A DNA stretch of 64,000 nt from Buxus sempervirens. Lineage: Eukaryota > Streptophyta > Magnoliopsida > Buxales > Buxaceae. Both the position numbers and the translations under genes were made by a program. This document shows positions 57,601-64,000 of the stretch, piece after piece (positions within the stretch are counted from its first letter, which is position 1; the number at the start of each line of letters is the position of its first letter). A model generated the notes under the pieces. That model had not been told where the DNA came from. It did no database searches and was given only the letters and a program-made list of their open reading frames with translations. Location of the stretch: positions 43,517,949-43,581,948 of the forward strand of contig OX387182.1 in NCBI GenBank assembly GCA_947561395.2, read 5' to 3'.

Positions 57601-60600
57601 TCATAACCATGCCCACGCCTCCAAATGTATATCCGGCCTACTCAGGGTTCGGATATTGAAATGACTGCGTCATCCAATGCAGGCCTACTCCCCGAGTTTC
57701 TGCATTGACAACCAGACCAACTCAGGGTTCTTGGCTGCTCTACACCGGCGGGAGGTACAATACCCAATAATCGGTAAACAATATTCCATGAACCATAAAT
57801 ACCAACAAACCAGCGAATAAAACATATCACGTCAAAACAAATCAAGTACCAACATTGGTCAATGTCATGACTATCGTTTAGTTGATAAATTAAATATGCC
57901 AAGTAGACACTCCACACCTCCATGTACACAGTTCCGGCCTACTCAGGGTTTCGGATACTCTGAAATGACGGCCTACTCAGGGTTTCGTCATCCAATGCAG
58001 GCCTACTCCCCGGGTTTCTGCATTGACAACCAGGCCTACTCAGGGTTTCTGGCTGCTCTACACCGGTCGTGGCAACACACAAGGCCATGCAATTCCAACA
58101 ACCAACAATAACATCACATTACTAAGCTTAAACATCTGGATCCAGGACAAGCTAGACCAAAACAGTAAACATCGTATAATCTCGATTTCAATATCAAAAC
58201 AAAACCATTCATTCCACATCATGTAATTACTCATCACAATTCATCACCTGTCCCTCTGGACCAAGCAGTACCTCAAGTACATTCAGTAATTTCTCATTTC
58301 CGTAACACAAGTCATATGAAAGTAAAACTCAATCCATTCATACCAAAGAAAACCTTTCAATACGTATAAAGTTTCCAACAAGTGAAACCAGAAATACAAG
58401 AACTTCTCAATCAAAACAGTGTATAGAACAAGGAAAAGTAACTGGTAACTCTTACTAGTTTGGTGTCCGGCACAATACTCATAAGTAACCTAAACCCAAC
58501 TTAAAACTCATAAGATGTTCACAAATCTTCCTCTATTAATTTCATAGGCAAAATGGTTTCCCAGGTTCCTAACCAAGTGAATAGTGAAGTGGTTTAACCC
58601 CTAAGAAGTGCAAATACTCTTGGTCAAATCAGAAATTCCATTTCGGTAAGCAAAATAAGTCTGCCGCTCACCTATCGAGGTGGACGCGAGGTGAGCGCCG
58701 GTCGGCGGTGAAGAAAAAGGGCAAAATCAACCTGCCGCTCACCCGACGCTAGGTGAGCGCGAGATGGGCGCGAGATGGGCGTGAGGTGGGCGTGAGGTGG
58801 GCGCGAGATGGGCGCCTTGTTTTCTACTTCGCGCGAGATGAGCGCGAGGTGGGCGCGGGATCGGCGGTAGGTCATTATTAACGGGGCGCCTACCTCCGAG
58901 GTGAACGCCGGTGAGCGCGAGGTGAGCGGATACCCCCTGTGGTTTTCATTTCTCTGTTATTTTGAGATGTACATGACTGGCCGGTTTGTGAATGTCTGTA
59001 ACTACTCCAGTACACTCCTAATACTCCCAGAAGACTTCCCAACCATATTTGAAATTAATCTAAACACTTTCATTTTCAATTATAATTTCAATCCGGAGAC
59101 TCTGTTCATGCAACTTTCCGAAAACCAGAAAAACCCAGAAACTCACACAATCACTTTATATATACTCATGCATCAGAATAATCTCGAGAGAAACAGAAAA
59201 ACACAATCCCAGTTGTAAAACAGTGCTACTCACCTGAGTGTGCTTATTCCCGAATGATAAAACCCCGGCCGATCACTTCTCGGCCACGCGCGCGAATGAA
59301 AAACCTATCGAAACTAATCTTCTCGAGCAGAGGGAAATAACCCAAGGAACTTCAGCTCCGAACTCCTTCTTCCAGCACTTGCGATTTATGGTTCTTCACG
59401 AACGGAAACCCTAGTCGCCCTCCAGCCGAAATCGCCAATTCTCCTTATGTCCAGACTTAACGAAAATGTTTCCGAAATTATGCTAAGCGTATTCTCATAA
59501 ACCCGAACCCTACTTTCCATTTTAGTCCACTTACTTGTTACATGCTCGCTCGAATACTCTCCCATTTCCTTGATCCTATGCATGCTCGCCTACCGAAGAC
59601 ACTACATGTTCAGCATCTATTCGCGTTAATAATCACATAACTACACCTTAATAATACCAATGATAATACTACGATTTTATGGAAAAATGGCTATATAACG
59701 CCTGTACATATGAGTATGGGCTAAGCCCTCAAACCACAAAATAACCTGATAAACACAGTTTATATATCAGAATAAATAACTAAATAATAAATAAATAACT
59801 CACAAAAATCAGGGTCTTACAAACCTGTACATACATCCATATGTGCATATACTTTTATTTTATCTACTGTTATTATTTGTTTATTTTTATTCTATTATTA
59901 TTATTTCATTTTATTATTTTATTATTTATTATTTTTTTTTCTACTCAAAACTGGGGTCTTACACTACTAAAATTCCGAAAATTACGAGGAACAATTCCAC
60001 ATCTGATTAGATCTTACCAAAGCCTTATCAATTCACTGTAATACTCATATATCAAAGATTAACCACCTCTTACCTGGTTCCTCTTTGAATTTAGTTTAAA
60101 ATCCTCACTGTTCTCATCTAAAATCATTTTTACAAGTTGAATTCTCCTCTAATTCTCTTCAGCAATAGCCAGCCATGGAAGAACCTTCTTCCTTGATCTC
60201 CTCTCTTCAAATCTCCTCCAATTCTCTATCTTATTCTAGATGTTTCTTACTTCTTCTCCACCCTTCCAGAATTCTCCAAGTGCAAACCAACTAACCTCCC
60301 TTTTTATACCTAAAGTTTTGCCGCACATTACACTCTTTAAACTCTAAATGATTTGCTGCCTTGTCACTCCATCATCTCTCCTACATATCCAAAGCTAAAG
60401 CATTGGATTGCTCATCAGTAATATAATAATAAAATGACTTATCATACTTACTAAATTCTCCTCATTTAATTTATGAAATTTTTATAAGTAATCTCATGAT
60501 TCCCTAGTTGCTCCACCACCGAATACCCTACAAATCACCCATCTGAATTACTTAATAAATTTCAAAATTAACATGTTAAGTCACTCCACCCAATTCTACA

Positions 60601-60833
60601 TGGTCAACCATTCAAAGCCTTAGTAACTTAAAGCTACATGAGCATTTGCTTCTATGCCTTTCTACAATATCCATTAAACACAACCTAACCTCTTATCTAA
60701 AATTTATACTTTCTTTTTATTAAAATTTTCAATTTAAACTCTTTCTCTCTTTCCTAAATCAATTAATACATGATCAATAGGATTTATTAATAAAATCAAA
60801 ATTTTAATAACATTAAAAATTCGGGATTTTACA
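54678..60833 (-). mobile_element. Solo LTR nested in the Copia extra ORF, itself split by another LTR
   Basis: TGTAACGCCCC at 54678 and GGGATTTTACA at 60833, with perfect duplications CCTAA at 54673-54677 and 60834-60838. Without the inner LTR about 3.2 kb. Two hairpin arrays (55283-55400, 55510-55632), a GC-rich block at about 56555-56670, and donor-like TACTTACCTCTAGG (plus strand) near 56968. Confidence 0.85.
57057..59963 (-). mobile_element. Inner solo LTR, close relative of the Tekay LTR
   Basis: TGTAACGCCCC at 57057 and GGGGTCTTACA at 59963, with perfect duplications CTACT at 57052-57056 and 59964-59968. Positions 59690-59821 match the first 130 bp of the Tekay LTR, including a second GGGTCTTACA at 59821, so about 140 bp (59822-59963) are extra at this end. 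Two hairpin arrays (57630-57740, 57928-58055) and a GC-rich block at 58670-58930. Confidence 0.8.
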
Positions 60834-60838
60834 CCTAA

Positions 60839-61597
60839 ATTGATAGTAGTAGCAATCTAGGAAAAGGAATATTAAGTGCACTCACCAATCTAGTAATCAA
60901 ATAGTAGAAAGGTAACTCATATGACCTCTTGGAGTGAGAAAAAACCTCCAAGATTTTGGAACAAATGACAATAGGCATATCAATGGTGTGACCCTTTTTC
61001 AAAGCAAACAAAAAATTGTAGTTTGGAGAAAGGAACAAATGAAAGATGTGCTACTGGAAACAAATTTGTACTTTGAATTCGAAACAACACAATTGTTTTA
61101 GCAGAAAACTTGTTAGCGTCAAGGGCTTACCCCTTATACACCCATCTACCCCTCCCATTCCTAAGAAGGATATCAGCCACTTCATTCAAAAACTCAGGAT
61201 TACTTTCAGGATATGGAAACTGCGGATTAGGAACTCTAGGAATTCCTAAAATAGAAGAGATAACATTTGGAGAGATCCTAAGAATAGAACCCCTCAAGTA
61301 TATAGAAAATGAAGATTCACCCCAATTAAGATCATGGATGTTAGTGAAGAATTCTCTAACTAACTCAGGAGATGGCAAGATAAAGTCAGACAACATACAA
61401 CTCCATCCCCTAGTTGTGAAATCAGAGGTAATCTCTGCAGGAAGCTTGTCTAGCTTCACAACTCTCTCAATAATAAGAGGTCTTTGACAGAAATAATCTT
61501 CAAAATTTTTCCTTGCCTTATCATCAAGGAAAGAATTCTCTCCAGTCCTAGGTCTCTTTTTGGAATTTTTGGCACCTAATGATTTTGTCCTAACCAT
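60839..61597 (-). mobile_element. Extra 3' ORF of the SIRE-like Copia element, first part
   Basis: 156-codon open stretch from MVRTKSLGAKNSKKRPRTGE with FILPSPELVREFFTNIHDLN and ILRISPNVISSILGIP, then a further stretch down to 60839. The pattern (P..LVREF...V RG..I.IS...I...LGIP) fits the plant transposon-protein domain often found in retroelement 3' ORFs, sometimes called envelope-like. Continues after the nested LTR at 54677; not intact. Confidence 0.6.
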
Positions 61598-63460
61598 CTA
61601 GGAAGAGTAAAAAAGAAAAACACAAATAGAAAAACACATAGAAAAGGCTAATGTAAGAATTAAATCTAATTCTAAACATGTAAAATTGAAATTTAAACCT
61701 ATCTCAATGCATAAGAAATGTAAAATGCATGAAAAAAAGAAGAAAAATTAGTTGGAAATCAATTTTGGTTGAAAAATGAACTGTCCTTAAAAAACAGTAG
61801 ATGAACGTTTGAGTGGTGGCTCTAACGTTCAAGGACACATACTGATTTTTAAAAAAAATGACCAAATCATGAAAATAACTAATCAAAATCACTTGAAATA
61901 AAAAATAGAACATGATTAAAACCTTTTTGAAATGATTTTAAACAAAATAATCCACAAAACATGTATGAATCACAAATTAAAGCAATAAAACCCTAGATAA
62001 ATCACGAAACCCTAAACCAAATAAGCAAATCATATAGAAGTGCATGATAAACATGATTGCTTAGCTTCGAAAGCAATATTCGAGTTGTAAACCAAGTTGA
62101 AAATCTTTGGAATCGAACTGGGTTCAAATCACCAATCGCATGAAGGGTTTTAGGCTTTTAGAAAAAGCTCAAACCCTATCGCATGCAACTTTAAGTAAAA
62201 ATGGTTTTAACTGACCATTCGAGCGGCAGGTCTAACACGAGTCTAACGTTAGACTTAAGTTGGCTTCTCATACCACTCGTTTGAACCACGGTCTAACTGT
62301 GAGTACCGTTCAAGTGATAAAACATAACTAAAACCATTGTTAAAGAACGTTTGATGCAACGTTAGACAATATTTGAGATGTCGGTGGAATGGCCCCGTAA
62401 AACTCAGAAATTTTTTTTAGATTCAATTCAAAAAACTCATCTTTTTCAACAAAATTGCTTCCAACAAACCTAAAAACAAGAAAGACATTGAATAAAACAT
62501 AAAACAAGTATAAATTCATAAAAAATTAAATTTTAGACATTTTGAGAAGCTTTTTTCACCCAAAATTTTAAGTTTTAAAAAAACCAACACCAAAAATCTC
62601 AAATAACTACACAACAACTTAACCAAATTCCCAATTGAGCTTCCTTGCAAGTGCAAAATCCAAACACAAATAAGTTTGCCTAAATCAGAACTTGGTGAGG
62701 AGGATATGGCTTTTTTACAAGAAACCACATGTTTTACTCAAGTCTCTCTGAGTTAAAACCAAACCCCATAACTTAATTTGAGGGCCTTTTCTGTTTTTAA
62801 TGGACTTACACCCCCTGTTTTTGATACTATAATCTTTCATAAGAAGTATTTAACCTTAGAATATCTGGGTTTACAGTTTATTCCATGGTTTTAATTCTTT
62901 ATTAGCTATTGAACTCAAGATGTCTGGGGTTACAGCTCATCCCAGAGTTCTTAACTTATTACTTTTTATTTTGACAAACAAGGGAGTATAGTATAGGTCT
63001 TATCCTTGGATCAATTTAACTTAAGATAACAAGAGTAGACCTATGATTGCCTATCCACACACTCACATAAACAAACAATTAAGCATTCTCAATTGTATTT
63101 GGTGTGTGAATGTGAGATGCAAAAAACACAAAAGAAATAAGTCAAACTCTTATGTCTTTATTTGAAACTATTGAAGAAGAAGATTTTGCAAAACAATCCT
63201 TTAAAAGCTATAGGTTCCCAAAATATAAAAAATTTAGTGTTTCACAAAATATACCTATCTTATATTTTACAAATGTTAGGACAAAACACAAACCACAAAT
63301 CTTTTTGAAAATTTCCTATTTTTCTGATTTTTATTTTATTTTATGAAGAAAGCAAAACAAAATTAAAAGCAAAAACCAAAATAAAAACAAAAATAAGCAT
63401 GCTTAAGAAAATAAATATGCATGTAACACACCTAAAGCATACTAGAAAGTCCTATTCAAG
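61598..63460 (-). other. Copia spacer between pol and the extra ORF
   Basis: AT-rich, no ORF of note. Contains repeated GTTTGAG/CTAACGTT words (61800-61835, 62218-62360), which also recall motifs in the element's LTR. Such spacers occur in SIRE-type elements. Confidence 0.4.
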
Positions 63461-63462
63461 GA

Positions 63463-64000
63463 GGAGGACCTATACCAACAGCTTTCCTAAGATACTCAAA
63501 TCTTAGAACATCTAAAGGTTCGATAAAAAGGTCAGCTAATTGGTGTTCAGTTGAGATGTGTTCTAAGGAAATCACATGATCCTCAACCAACTTTCAAATA
63601 AAGTGATGTAAAATATCAATTTGTTTAGTTCGAGAGTGCTAAACATGATTTTTGGAAAGGTTGATTGCACTTATATTATCACAATACAAGACAATAGTAC
63701 CCTGTTCAATCTCATAATCACTCAACATTTGCCTCATCCAAAGCAATTGAGTGCAACAACTACTAGTAGTAATATACTCAGCCATAGTTGTGGACAAGGA
63801 AATGGAATTTTGTTTTTTGCTCATCCAAGCCACAAGATTGTTTCCAACATAGAAACAATCTTCAGTAGTGCTTTTCTATCATCTGCATTTCCAGCCCAAT
63901 TGGCATCATAATAGCCTGCTAGAATTGCACAAGTGTTTTTAGAGAACCAAATACCATACTCTATTGTGCCATTAACATATCCTATGACACGTTTAACAGT
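63463..64000 (-). mobile_element. Copia RNase H and pol C-terminus
   Basis: WMSKKQNSISLSTT, then EYITTSSCCTQLLWMRQM and VLYCDNISAINLSKN, the RNase H core of plant Copia pol, and downstream STEHQLADLF and LRKAVGIGPPP, its usual C-terminal end. Part of the SIRE-like element; the upstream RT, integrase and gag lie outside the window. Confidence 0.88.

Larger units (their letters stand above)
49800..64000 (-). mobile_element. Ty1/Copia element, SIRE-like, running off the window; broken and invaded by LTRs
   Basis: Minus strand, 5' part outside the window. RT/RNase H end at about 64000-63463, a spacer, an extra ORF region (61597-60839 and 54660-54240), a polypurine tract (complement at 53717-53731), and the 3' LTR from 53716 down to roughly 49800. 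The extra ORF between pol and the 3' LTR is typical of SIRE/Maximus Copia elements. Nested LTRs occupy 50352-53369 and 54678-60833. The coding parts show a handful of breaks. No age can be given, as only one LTR is in the window; it predates the nested LTRs. Confidence 0.75.

Noticed and set aside
57057-59821. Taking 59821 as the outer end of the inner LTR
   Set aside because: The following AACCT does not match the left flank CTACT, whereas the end at 59963 gives a perfect duplication.

Overview
The window is plant nuclear DNA, almost certainly from a flowering dicot. It has a large intronless PPR gene, a split BET1-type SNARE gene, plant-type hAT, CACTA and FAR1-like transposon sequence, an L1 LINE, and Ty3/Gypsy (Tekay/Del) and Ty1/Copia (SIRE-like) LTR elements. 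It is gene-poor. Only two host genes are well supported, and roughly 80% of the rest is transposable elements, many of them inserted into one another. Everything here was read by eye; no database search was run.

Region by region. 1-1.6 kb: fossil endogenous pararetrovirus (caulimovirid) leader with repeated TGACATCA boxes, a TATA box and a tRNA-Met primer site. 2.7-4.9 kb: short inverted repeats of a snap-back repeat family. 5.38-7.57 kb, minus strand: the first two coding exons of a BET1-like SNARE gene, with a 36-nt G run in intron 1; the later exons are not in the window. 8.4-18.5 kb: an old hAT transposon with 12-bp terminal repeats and 8-bp target duplications. It carries a decayed transposase and was split by a solo LTR (11.2-17.9 kb), which was itself split by a second solo LTR (11.7-13.9 kb). 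19.55-22.18 kb, minus strand: intact PPR gene. 22.98-41.83 kb, minus strand: one LINE cut by three LTR insertions, namely a young nearly whole Tekay element (23.2-32.9 kb) and LTRs at 33.5-36.8 and 37.2-39.7 kb. 43.3-45.8 kb: another solo LTR. 46.1-49.7 kb, minus strand: FAR1/MULE-like pseudogene interrupted by a 1.5-kb CACTA element. About 49.8-64 kb, minus strand: a SIRE-like Copia element running off the window, with an extra ORF downstream of pol. It was invaded by LTRs at 50.4-53.4 and 54.7-60.8 kb, the latter containing one more at 57.1-60.0 kb.

The most unusual signal lies inside the LTRs. They share a common layout, and within it several carry arrays of small hairpins in which the loop sequence is nearly constant while the stems differ from hairpin to hairpin, yet still pair. 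In the Tekay LTR there are four hairpins with a 15-nt loop close to ATACCCTGAGTAGGC. In the unrelated-looking LTR at 11.2-17.9 kb there are seven hairpins with the 8-nt loop YGGGGAAY. Stem changes between copies are sometimes compensated on the other arm. I know of no named feature that matches this, and it is the best candidate here for an undescribed element.
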